NCBI GenBank assembly: GCA_002917075.1
Contig: NTMA01000024.1
Coordinates: 310,001 to 374,000, forward strand
Origin: Hawksworthiomyces lignivorus
Lineage: Eukaryota > Ascomycota > Sordariomycetes > Ophiostomatales > Ophiostomataceae
Length of the DNA stretch: 64,000 bases
Direction: 5' to 3'
Of this stretch, positions 46,389 through 57,438 are shown in pieces. The translations under genes and the position numbers were made by a program. The first letter of the stretch is position 1. The number at the start of each line of letters is the position of its first letter. A model generated the notes under the pieces. It worked only from the letters and a program-made list of their open reading frames with translations, had not been told where the DNA came from and did no database searches.

Positions 46389-48655
46389 TTAGTCGGGAAG
46401 CCGCACGGCGTAGAAGACGCCGCCATCAGTAATATACCAGCGGCAGCCAATGTGATCGATGGTCGCCCGGCTACGCTGCGTCCAGTTGCCATCGAGCTCG
46501 CGCACCCAGTAGAAACGTGATTTATCGTCATCAGCTGGTTTGAAATCCTGTGGCTCGTACATATTATTGGCATAGGCGAACTCCAACTGCTCCTGAAGAA
46601 CTTCACCAGGCGTCTGGCCTATACCTAATGCCGGTTCTGGGTGCACTATGCCAGTAGAGTTACCTGAGACGGCGCCGTAACCTGGCATACCCATGGGCAT
46701 AGGGCCTCCAGACATTACAATGATAGGTGGTCCACCGCTTCCACTACCCATACCTCCCCCCGTGGTGTAGGAAACGGGAGGTTGTTGGATGAACATAGAT
46801 TGGGGTCCACCGGTTGATTGCTGAGCCATGATGGGTACCATAGGAGCCGTCGTACAGGCAATGGGTATATTGGCAAGAGGAAGTGCTGGATTCTGTTTTG
46901 TGCTCGCGGAAATGGTTAGTGCTTAAGGTTTTAAATCCAGTTATTCCTCAGCTTACATTGATATACTGTAGCATTGGCAAAACAAACGCAGTGAGCCGCG
47001 AAAACGTGAGACAAACAAAAGACGAGAGAATGACTTTGCTAAACCAAGAAAATTAACACGTGAGGTTGCCATCAGCATATAATCTGATGCATCCTTTGGA
47101 TCATCGCCTTGAAGTTATTCGCGTGCGCCTGTACATGTGGGCACAAAGGGGGAGAAAGGCATAGAAGGCCGGTGCACTTCAAGCAGGCACATGTTTGCAA
47201 TGCTTTGAAAGCGATGACAACTTAAAAAATTCATAGGATGATGGAAAAAGAAAATAATTTGAAGTGCCAAAATCTGGCAAACAGTACACATGGCAGGAAG
47301 AAGGCAACGATATGATGAAGATAGAGCGAGATCAACTGACAGTGTACCCAGAAGGTTGTTGCATATAGACAACTCCAACACCACCTGGACCAGGAGCGGC
47401 AACGAGAGACATGTCGCTACGCGGTATGTAGGTATGCGTCATTGGGCCATTGGAAGCATCAGGCACAGAAGGCAGAAAATTCACGCCTGCCAAAGCCGAA
47501 GTATCTATCGCAGTCATGTTGTTGATCCCGGGAATATTAAGAGGAAGGCTAGGAGGATTCGCAGTCGTGACAAAGTTGGGATAGGCCTGGATGATGAAGG
47601 GCTGCTGGCTGTAGCTTGATTGATTTAGGTGTGTAAAAACTGGATTCATGCCAAATGCCGGGTTAACATTTGTGCTGATGGCATTGACGGCCTTAGGAGC
47701 GTCGGTCGTAGATGGACTAGTTACGCCGGTACCGTCTTCCTTAGGCACACCAGTAGCTCCAGCGGATGCCGTGATATTTGGTTGCAATGAGACCCTAGGC
47801 GCGCCCTCTTCGTCGTCGGCGTCTTCGATGTGGGCACGACGATCGGGACGAGAAGTGGTACGCCTGTGGCTGTGGGTATTATGGCTTGGATGTTGGCGAT
47901 GAGAGTGTCGAAGTTTAGCAGACGGTACAGAGGCTGCAGAAGAAGAAGTTGGCGGATAATCCAAATGTGAAAGCAGGCCGGCCGCTTTAGATGCTGTAGT
48001 GGTACCAATGTCGAACGAAACACGATGGTCTCTGGTGCTATAATGTCTTGAGGCCGGCGATGATACGGTGGATGAAGACATTGCTTCTGAGAAAGTTGTG
48101 TGGAGATGAAAGAATGCAAGAGCGTTGAACTAAGTCAAAGGAAGAGAGAACAATACGAGATCAAAGTGAAAATATTATGGAGAAGGAAAATAAACGACCA
48201 GGTGTCAAGAGAATAGCGCAAGATAAAGACAACAGAAACATAGGAGGAAACCCTTGAAAGGAGGTTCGACAAAACGTTGGGAAAAAGCCAGAGGAGTGGT
48301 GAAAATAGAATAAAATGAGATAACGAAACGAGAGGCAAGGAAGCAAATGAGAAATAAACAGGCGAGAAAGAGAACATCGGCCAAATCAGGGCTAAAGAGG
48401 AAGTTTTTCACGCGTCTCAGATGGGAGGTGAAAGGATGGTCCAAACACGAAAATAAACAGTCAAGCAACCAGAGACAGCAGCAACAGTGAATTAGGTACG
48501 TAGAATCGTACTCGTTCCTCTAGACTCACACGTATCTTCTGCAGCACCCACTGTTGTCCGTTCCACTGGTATTGATATATCCCATTACGTCTGCAGTGCC
48601 GCATGGGATCATCTTCAAGATAAATATCTGAGGAAGGCCAGCACGGAAGACACAT
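46389..48655 (-). CDS. Disordered protein with conserved-looking C-terminal aromatic box, unknown function
   Basis: Model: exon 1 48655-48532, exon 2 48086-47341 and exon 3 46892-46389 (TAA), about 457 residues. Phases fit at both junctions, which suggests one gene, but both introns are long for this window (445 and 448 nt). The first exon could instead belong to a separate gene, with translation starting at the ATG 48081. Exon 1 codes DDPMRHCRRNGIYQYQWNG and QQWVLQKI. Exon 2 is Ser-, Thr-, His- and Arg-rich and then Pro/Asn-rich (NPAFGMNPVFTHLNQSSYS). Exon 3 is Gly/Met/Pro-rich and ends with a compact, probably folded box: FYWVRELDGNWTQRSR, TIDHIGCRWYITDGG and VFYAVRLPD. I recall such WVRELDG-x-W endings in fungal hypothetical proteins, but know no function. 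Confidence 0.6.
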
Positions 48656-49628
48656 CGTGAAAAAGAAGGAAAGAGCGGTCAATAGTGGTAGCAGTTGAAG
48701 TATATGAAAACATAAAGCAAATTCACTCGAATCGTGTGCAGAACGCACTCTTCGTGTGGCTAGCAAAAAAAAAAAAAAAGGTTACTTTGGTGAATATAGG
48801 ACGGTAAGGAGGTATTTACTGGCTAGAAAGGAACGATGTACTGGTATCTGCCTTCCACTTTCACTCTTGTATTCACTCGCGCTTCATCAACAATTTAACG
48901 CAGGATACACTGTCATAAGAATGCTCGACGCGCATTCGTCTCCAAGCATCAAACAACACCACAACTCACCAGCCTATTAGAACCGTAAACAAGTGCGGCA
49001 CTACGATATGAGCCATCGTAATAGCTATGAGATAGTGAATACGATGATATCAAGCTGCACCCGTCTAAGAGAATGAGTGAAAATTAATTAATCTTTAATG
49101 CTGTGTTCTCCACGTTCTGCGATCCGCCGCTGTATCTCATCACTGTCAGAAAACAAGGCACTGGATGTTTTGAAATGCTTTCTATATTCAACCCCAGAGT
49201 GCCTACCACTCAAATACCTTAGTACGCCTCTGCCCGGCAAACTCTAAAACAGAACAAAAAGAAATGTTTGAAAAGAGTGGTAAATCCGAGCCAAAAGAAA
49301 ACAAATACATAGAAACCAATTAAACCGTCATATGTATACTCTAGAATACAAGGTTCCCCAGGAGTAGAGAGGTATAAGTTATAAAAATCCCCTTGCTTGC
49401 TATGTTGATGCAGATTCCACGCGCCCAGATGCCCGCCACCCACCAGATTGCTTTTCCTTTTGACAGTTGTTTCTTGCATTTCAAGAAATTATGCACAGCT
49501 TTATATGTATAGCATACGGCACCCAGTTGCCCAGCACGGAAGTGAACATCCCAAGCAATTCCAGCATGTCTAAATTGCTGACCGGGTTGAGCGAAGAAAG
49601 GCGAGGGCCAGATTTAGCCCCATCCATC
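48656..49628. other. Intergenic, no gene recognised
   Basis: About 970 bases upstream of the 46-48 kb gene and downstream of TIM23. It has an A-run at about 48765-48779. Short frames on both strands (for example 49219-49479 minus) have no family signature. Confidence 0.5.
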
Positions 49629-50492
49629 TTATATGGAGTGATGCTCATTCGGCTCCGGAATCGGGAAAAACGTGCGTCTCGTCAACTGCAAAGGATTAGA
49701 AAAAGAAGGTCCCAGGACACATTGCAAAACGGATGGAACTAATGAAAAATGCAGTCTAAAAGCTATGCCACTTACTGTCCACGCCGCCGCCACGGAGGCC
49801 ACAATGCCACCGGAAATCAGCATTGGCCGCACACCACGCGTACTCTTGAAGAGCATGCCGCTCAGCCCACCGGCGACCACCGAGTTGGCCGCATCATGAC
49901 GGCCACGCAAGTACCCAATATATGAATTGATGCAGTTATAGGCAATCGCCACCACACCTGCAGAGTTGCCTAAGAAAGGGCCCCGGCGCGTGACGGCGTT
50001 TAACACCGAATTCAACCGTAGCTTGGGAGGCTGTCCTGCCGACCGCCGCAGACCCTCCTGCAGACCCCACGCACCGCCGAGCGACAATGCTGTCAAGTAG
50101 GTGATTCCAGTACCATAACACAGATCATCAGTGAAGCCTCGGGAGGGCAGAACAGACTGGGAGCCGGGCAAGTCTGACAGCGCCGAATCTTCCATAGAGA
50201 TGTACTCGAGGGTCTCTTTGTTCAGGCCCGCCAGCGGGTGTAGCTGTGTTGGATCGGCAAATGCCGAGCTCTGGAGGAAGGCATCAGTGCCACCACCTAA
50301 GCCACTTATCGTCGGTGTCCCCGCAGATGCTGTTGATGATGAAGAATCAAAAAGGGTGTGTTGTGAAGAGGAAGAGGCATCGCTAGAAGTCGAAACAGTT
50401 AGGGTGGGTTCGGATGACGAGGATGGTTGAGAATATGAAGTAGAGGAAGGCTGAGAGGACTTGCGCCCTGTCAGGGCGTCCCAGATTGACAT
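49629..50492 (-). CDS. TIM23: Mitochondrial import inner membrane translocase Tim23
   Basis: Two exons on the minus strand, 50492-49776 and 49685-49629 (TAA), give 257 residues. The N-terminal 115 residues are Ser/Thr-rich and soluble, and hold PTQLHPLAGLNKETLEYI, the intermembrane-space receptor segment typical of fungal Tim23. The membrane half shows GYLRGRHDAANSVVAGGLSG and the Tim17/22/23 signatures GTGITYLTALSLGG, LNAVTRRGPFLGNSAGV and LFKSTRGVRPMLISGG, arranged as four membrane helices with GxxxG-type spacing. Tim23 is the core of the presequence translocase (TIM23 complex) with Tim17, Tim50 and Tim44. The last intron (49775-49686, 90 nt) is free of stops in the reading frame, so retention would insert 30 residues; the spliced form is preferred because of the clean GTAAGT and TTTGCAG sites. 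Divergent from the TRM732-like gene 911 bp away. Confidence 0.92.
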   Translation of the reverse strand: MSIWDALTGRKSSQPSSTSYSQPSSSSEPTLTVSTSSDASSSSQHTLFDSSSSTASAGTPTISGLGGGTDAFLQSSAFADPTQLHPLAGLNKETLEYISMEDSALSDLPGSQSVLPSRGFTDDLCYGTGITYLTALSLGGAWGLQEGLRRSAGQPPKLRLNSVLNAVTRRGPFLGNSAGVVAIAYNCINSYIGYLRGRHDAANSVVAGGLSGMLFKSTRGVRPMLISGGIVASVAAAWTVSGIAFRLHFSLVPSVLQCVLGPSFSNPLQLTRRTFFPIPEPNEHHSI

Positions 50493-51403
50493 CGTGAGGA
50501 GGGGAATTAGATGATAGACAGAGGGGTGCTTTCGGTAGAGATCAATGGACAAAGATAAAGCTCTCCCTTGTCACCGTGGGGTCTAGGAGACAAGGTTACG
50601 GAATATGCGGATTCTATTAAGTAGACAGAATCCGAACAATTTTTAGGGAGCACAAAAAGGTAGGAAAGAGCTGTCTGGGAGCAAGAGACCTGTGGGACGG
50701 GGTCGCACGTCTTGAACAAAGATGCAGTTTCGTCTTTGCAAAGCCAAAAGTGATGAAAATAAAAATCTACCTCGCTCCCTCGGTTGGACCGTGCGCTTTT
50801 TTTTCTTCCAATTTTTTTAATGTCAGTGGGAAATGTGGGTCTTTTTTTCTATTTAAACTCCAAAATCTTATCAAGTCGTCAAATGAGCACGTGACACTAC
50901 ATGAGTTCAAGAACTCGTATGACACGTTTGCGTACTGTAGCGTAGTAGCTACTTTATATTTAGTTGTTTTACTGTATATGAGTCTGAGTGTTTGTACAAC
51001 TTAAATAAGCACAAATCTGGATTCCTGTGCAGCGTATTATCAAGTATTTCAATAAAGCTTGAGATCGCTTAAAATTATTAAGCATACTCTGCATTTTCCA
51101 AGTGAAATCGGGTATGTGCATATAAATGATTTTATGTAAGTAAAAGAATTAACGAAAAAGTCAAAATTCTTTGAAAGAACCGTGAGCTGCCCAAGGAGTG
51201 ACAGTCTGCTGCTCTAGCAATGCGATGGGAAATGTCTTCTTCACTTTCTGATTTAACATATTCCTCTATCTAAACATGATGCAGAATTATATTATAATCT
51301 AATTTATTGCTCTACTTCAACATAGTACCCAGAGCCACGCACAAGGCGCCACCAACAATCCTCTGATGATTGAATTTAATTGAAGCCTTTCAAGAAAAAA
51401 GAA
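50493..51403. promoter_or_regulatory. Divergent promoter region, TIM23 and TRM732-like
   Basis: The 911 bases separate two divergent start codons. The right half is AT-rich. No convincing gene is seen, although a short frame occurs at 50750-51004. Confidence 0.45.
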
Positions 51404-54400
51404 ATGGAACAACCAGCTCTTCCAAATATTGACGAACCCACGGCGAATGCCAATACTCTGTTTGCGTGGTTGGATCAGCAGCCTGAAAGCCAGTCCAAAG
51501 AGTAAGGGAACCTATTGAGTCAGCTTGACCTAGAATCTAGAGCTAATATAAAACTCGAAATTAAAGACTGGCTGAGGCCGTTTTTGTCCTTCTTCTTGAA
51601 CGGTCAGCAAAATCGCGTCTCTCATCTGTTAATGCCTGCACCAAACTATGCGGTTTCGTTCAGCATTGTGCTAGGTTAACTACCAAGACGACGATCAGAG
51701 CTTGGGCTTTTCGCGAGGCGACTGCGCTGCGGCTGTTCCACTTCTATATTGAGTGGAACGAAACTGACCAACATCGGTCGATGAAGCTCGTGTTAGACTT
51801 GGTAGCCCTTCTGATTTCGCAGAATCCGGAGCCAAAGGTGCAGGCGTCATTGCGTGCCGATATCCTACACACGCTTGTGTCTATAATCAGTCATAAGTCT
51901 ACAAGGCCGTTGGTGAAGTCAGCTATTGGCTCGCTAAATCACTTGCTGAGTAAAAATGTTTACGCTTTTGAGGATGTTGCGCAGGCATATGGCGATGAGA
52001 AGAGATCAACTCCTTCACAAGCCTCGACCAGTCCAAGCCTAGCTGTCTGGCATGAATTTGTTCAAGATATGTTCGCATGGATGACTCTGCACTACGTGTG
52101 CCCCGTAGCTGGGAAACTCCTTGTGGCCGTGTTTTCATACCTGAAATCATCTGCGGATAGTGAGGATAATGGTGCATTCGCGTCCTTTTCCGTTAAGCTA
52201 TGGCTTCAGTGGCTACACAGCGGCCTCTCAACCTATCCTGGCATATTAGAAGATGTCAAGCTCTATTTTTTTATTCCGCTATTTAAAGCAGACCGTGCAA
52301 GTTCGTTGGAACTTTTGGAGAGCCTCAATAAGGATCGACTCCGAGTACGGGAAAACCCAGACAGCAGCAGAGACAGCTCAGAAGTTGACGACTCAGCCGT
52401 ATTACAACTCTCCGCCTTGGAAGTAGGCAAAAAAGCTGGGCTCGTGGATGATCCAGGTAAGTAATATAAATTTCAGTATTTCAAATATTCAGAATACCAA
52501 TGTGTTCTCCACAGGTTTGAACTTAACTGGAAAGCCCTCACGGGGTATTGTCCTGAACGAAAACGTCCTCGAAGATGTACTTACTTGTGGTTCTAATGAT
52601 GTCCGGTCTCTTGCTCTCTCACTTCTTGTCTCTTCACAGTCGACAACAAAACCTTTCTCTCCGACTGCGTTTCATTTGTTGCGAAAGATCCTTCCAGTAT
52701 ACCATGCAGAGTCGGACGCCAAGTTTCGCTACGAACTTTTGAGCCACACACGAGATATGGGTGTTCGGCTGAAGAGTGCCATCGTGACAATGCAGAAACG
52801 GTTACAACAGGAAGGCAACCGGTTAGAGCTCAAGGCCAAAGCTGATACCGTGAAAATAGACGATGATCTAGTTAAGCAGGCTTTGAGCGAACACGAAGCC
52901 TTCCTTGGGTGGTACCTATACTTTTTACAAGAAGATCTTGCTCCGACAGCTTCGTACCAGCGGCATATCACTTCGCTGAAGGCAACGTCTTGGCTTCTGC
53001 GCCTACGGCGCGATGTTTCCGGAGGTTCATCTGATACACTTGATCTAACTCTAGCAACCCGCTTGTTCAAAGACCGCACCTGGATACGATGTGTGCTTGA
53101 TCTACTCATGGACCCTTTCGAAGATGTACGAGCAGAAGCTATGTCTTTATTAGCCGTTGCTCCCCGTGATCTGATCACTGCCATCCCTACAATTACACCT
53201 TGTCCTCCTCCTCCTTCAGACTCTCCTATGTTATATTCTCTCCTGGATACGCTTTCGGCATTCGGCAAACGCGCTGACCTTCTCGCATCCCGAACGGCTC
53301 GAGCTGACCATGCCGATGGTGCTGCTCGGTGCCAAGGTCTTTTATGCAGTTGGGCTGATGGGCTGTCCGTACAAGAATCCATATTGGCCCGAGTTCTTGA
53401 TGCCCTCGAGTCTAAGCTGGCTAAGGCTAAATATGACCTTGGTTCAGCAGCTGTGAAAAGTCCGGTACATGGTGAATTTGCATCGATTAGGTAAGGTTTA
53501 ATTTTCAACTTGAAGTGTTGATGTAGGAAATTTGAGGCTAACTGATGTAAGATATATTTGGGAGGTCCTGCTTCGATCCAAGTATGCCGACGATCAATTA
53601 AATAAACTTTTTATGTTCCAATTACGAATCGTTCAAAGCTGTACGGACATCTGGAACGTTGTCAAACATGTTCTGTGCGACGACTCCCCAGAGGGTCACC
53701 TACCTGAGGAGATGGAAGAGGCGGCTGGCTTAGACTCCAAAGATTTATTAAGTTATAGCTTTCGCTCTATTAATGAGTCGAGGTGAGCGAATAGATTCTT
53801 AAGATATCTGCGCATATTAGCGTGCATGACTAATTATTTGACAGCAATACCATGAGATCAATCGTCAGTCCGCTGCGATTTAGTCGTGTCAAGGGCACAC
53901 TTGTGCCTAGTAAGACAGTATTCGAGTCTATTGGTTCTCTGACATTTGAACAACTATCTTCGCTTCGACATCGAGGAGCCTTGACAACTGTGACACAAAC
54001 ATTCACATTGTGCTGTCAAATGTCCCAAAGTCCGTTGATTACAGAACCAGGACTATCAGACGAAGACACATTGATCATGGAGTGGTACAAGGTAAATTCA
54101 TCCCTATTCATATTGAGTTTTTACACGTCTGCGATGCTGACAGGAATAGGGCACCCTAAACTGCATACGCTCACAAGTTTCTACCACACGGAGATCTGCA
54201 GGCATTCCTGGCTTGTTCTCCGGCATTTTGGCTTCCAACGCCTCGAGGCCGTCTTTTGAAGAGGCTATACGAACTGCTTGTGAAATAGCCCAAGGGCCTG
54301 CTTTTGTGCATGAGACTGATGGTTCATGTTTACCACAAGTCCATGCCCTCAATTGTCTACGAGATGTGTTCCGGAGCTCTCTGCTAAGCAAGCGAGCGGA

Positions 54401-56638
54401 ACGCCAGCTCCCCGAATGCCTCCAGCTAGCTGCAACGAGCTTACGCTCTGAGATGTATGGCTCCATGACTCTCTCTCCCGACCAATTTTCAAGCATTTGT
54501 TCTAATACTTAGTCAGATGGGCTATTCGCAATTGTGGCCTGCTCCTTTTAAGGAGTTTGATCGACAGTCTCTTTGGTACGGGAGATTCAAAAGTTGCACT
54601 AGAGTCTGGCTGGGACGGCCGGACAATTCGCATCTCTTACAATAAATACTCAACATTGCCTGGCGTCCTCCTCAAACTACTTCAATCTGGATCAAATTTG
54701 GGCGAGAAAGCAGTAAATGAGGGAGCTGAAGATTACAAGCAAATTGAATTGCAGCAAGCGGCTGCTGAATCCGTGTTTCCGGCTTTGGACATAATTCGCA
54801 GAGCTGGCCCACCAGAGACATATCGAGAAGAGCTCTACAATGCCGTTATTCAGTATCTTGGGAGCCATCTATGGCATGTTCGTGAGATGGCAGCTCGTAC
54901 CATCTGCTCATTTCTCATTGTCGAGGATTGGGCAGCTGGGATCGAGAACTTATTGTTGCGCGAACGTTTGTGGTCGGCGAACCGCTTGCATGGCACTCTT
55001 CTTACAGTGAGGTTCGTCCTTGGACGAATCGCTGAAACGTCGAGAGACACCATTCCAAGTAGGTTTCTTTTACTGCTGTCTTCTATATTTTCCAGTAGAA
55101 ACTGACTGATTATTTCCTCTTAAGATAAACTTCCACAACTGCTATCACTACTGGAGAGCTTAGCTGAGACGAATATCCTGGTTTCATCTTGTCCTGAAGT
55201 TCAAGCAGCCTATCTCGAGGCTCGCAACACAATATCTAATCTTGCGTTAGATTTCGAGATTTTGCAAGGAGATAGCACCGAGGCTGATATCAAATCGGAC
55301 TCCCGTTTAAGCACAGTCTCTGCTCTTCTACGTATACAACGCGTGGTTCAAGCTAATTACAGCATCTTATCACGGAATGACCGTGCTGCTCTTCCGAGAT
55401 TAATAGATAGGATCTTAAACTCTGATCCCGATACCACTGCAAAGCTTCTCGAAGTCATAAATCAGTCCTGGTTTACTGAACGTAGGAAGACTCCAGATAC
55501 TGCGGCTTGGCTATGCAACATTTATCTAGACATCTGTCTCGCATCCACAGCGGCCATGGAAGTCAGGGCTACCGCTCTGCTACAACTTGCGGGCGTCTTG
55601 GATTTTCTTCATCTTGGCGGCCATAGCACACTACTTCCCGACACCTCCAGGCTGTCAAACTTGTGGTCCACTATAAGCGAAGGAACTATAAACCCAACAC
55701 TCTCATGTGCAATTATTCGGTCGAGTGGTGGAATTCTTGCGGCAATTATTATCGGCACAGAACGGCAAGCGCAATCCTCGTCAAGGCCTTTTTCAGTCGC
55801 TGCTTGGGCAGCTATGATGGGCTTTGCTGGCCAGATCGACCAGACTTTCGACTCGCGGATGGCTGCTGCTGAGGCGCTGCGATCATTTGCCTTAGCAGGA
55901 AGATATCAGGCATTCTTTGGTGATCATTTGGGAAATGAGGTCCCCTCCATATTACATGGAAAAGATTTTCTCGCCTTCGCTTGTTGCGTGTATGATAGTC
56001 TAGTTGACGATGACGATGAGATTCGCGATGTGGCTGCCACGGCTGCAGGCGTCCTCCTGGGAATGCACTTCATTCCTGGAGAGGCTGCGAGCCGACTGCC
56101 TACATGGATGGCCGCACGCTTTGGACACCTTGCAGAATTTAGTATATGGGCGGCTTGCCATACAGAGGGCCAAGGGCAAGGGGCAATTAGAAACGCTAAT
56201 GCGGATGCTTGGCCAACTGCAGCCTCACTCTTGACGAACGCATTACAATTTGATGATGCTCTTTTCGTTATCGAGGAGCAGAATCTTTTTGTAGATGAGG
56301 TGCAGGAAGCACGACGATGGGGTGAGGTCATACAAAACCTCATCCAGAAAGGAGATCCAGCTCTATCCAAACTGGGCAACTGGCTCGGGGACGGTTTGCA
56401 GGTTCTCTTGGGGCGTGTTCGCGGTGATGGGGATGATGATGGACCCCTCGGTTGGACGTCAGCACCTGGTGTTTTTGCTTGTTGTGCGCGACTGCTCATT
56501 GGCTCCCAGGCAGTCGTTGCAGGCAGCACAGACAAACAGAATGTAGAGCGGCTTTCCAGGCTACTCGCAGACTTCTACAAAGCTGGCAGTACTGCACAGG
56601 TTCATGGATTGCTTCTAGCCATGGCAAAAGCACATTGA
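51404..56638 (+). CDS. TRM732: Trm732/THADA-like HEAT-repeat protein (DUF2428)
   Basis: Eight exons: 51404-51501, 51567-52456, 52515-53490, 53552-53782, 53845-54091, 54150-54454, 54517-55058 and 55125-56638 (TGA). All phases agree and give 1600 residues, in the range of fungal Trm732. The DUF2428 core lies around residues 740-1000 and shows GLNLTGKPSRG upstream, then TRRSAGIPGLFSGILAS, HALNCLRDVFRSSLL, SEIWAIRNCGLLLLRSLID and LFGT, the strongest signature of the family. The remainder is HEAT/ARM-like helical repeats. Yeast Trm732 pairs with the methyltransferase Trm7 for 2'-O-methylation of ribose 32 in the anticodon loop of several tRNAs; the human relative is THADA. Three of seven acceptors are AAG (before 51567, 53552 and 55125), so gene finders may split the gene. 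The start ATG gives MEQPALPNIDEP, and no earlier in-frame ATG is near. Confidence 0.9.
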
Positions 56639-57438
56639 TACGTGAAACACTTAGGTGAAAAACTCTTCGCTTCTCGTCAAGAGAGAATCAAAGAAATTAC
56701 TAGTTTATAAAAGCATACATTTATCCGTCACACTATATCTACTTTTATTCTGTAAGATCTCTAAAAATAATTGCTAGATGGGCTCTGTATGCAGATAGAA
56801 AAACAAAATTAAAAAATCAATGAATTGCCAGAATATTCATTTTTGCAGAGTGAAATAGACAAGCCTATAACTATCTTTAAAAGCGTTATGAAGTATACAA
56901 GCTCTCCAGCTCGCTTATTTGGTCAATGCGGCGTCATCATTATACTTGAAAGACCAATATTACTTCGCGTCACAATGCTGCAAGATTATTTCTATCTTTT
57001 TGGGAGATGGCTTATTTGCCAGCAATCCTGATGCTAGGGATTCTCCTTTGCGTATTAGTTATTGCGGTGCTGTGCCTCATGATACAATTGGGTCAGAGCT
57101 GCTGAGACGCAGCAATGGAGGCCTGGTTGGCATGCCTCTGATCATGGTCAACATCCATGACGCAGATAAGCATTCTCTCTTCTTTCCTGTGTAAATCCCT
57201 ATTTATTAGATATTAATTGACTTGGTAGTATTGTGCCACAGCTATGCAAAGCCCTTGTATGGTTAGTGCACCTTCTTTTAACGTTTCAGAAGTCTTCCTA
57301 AGCCGCTGACCCGTCTAAGGCAAACATAGACTTCTTCTCGGTTGGAGTGCAGCAGCTCATTCTATAAATATCGCCGAACTCAATACATCATAGCTAAACA
57401 GTATCAAAACATGCCCAAGACATTATTATGCTTCCATA
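56639..57438. other. Convergent spacer, AT-rich
   Basis: 800 bases between the stops of the TRM732-like and SIP3-like genes. Short plus-strand frames (56825-57194) lack any signature. Confidence 0.5.

Noticed and set aside
52729..53508. 259-codon open frame antisense to the TRM732-like gene
   Set aside because: Arg/Ser-rich shadow of a well-supported exon.
55924..56535. 203-codon open frame antisense to the last TRM732-like exon
   Set aside because: Shadow frame, no recognised domain.
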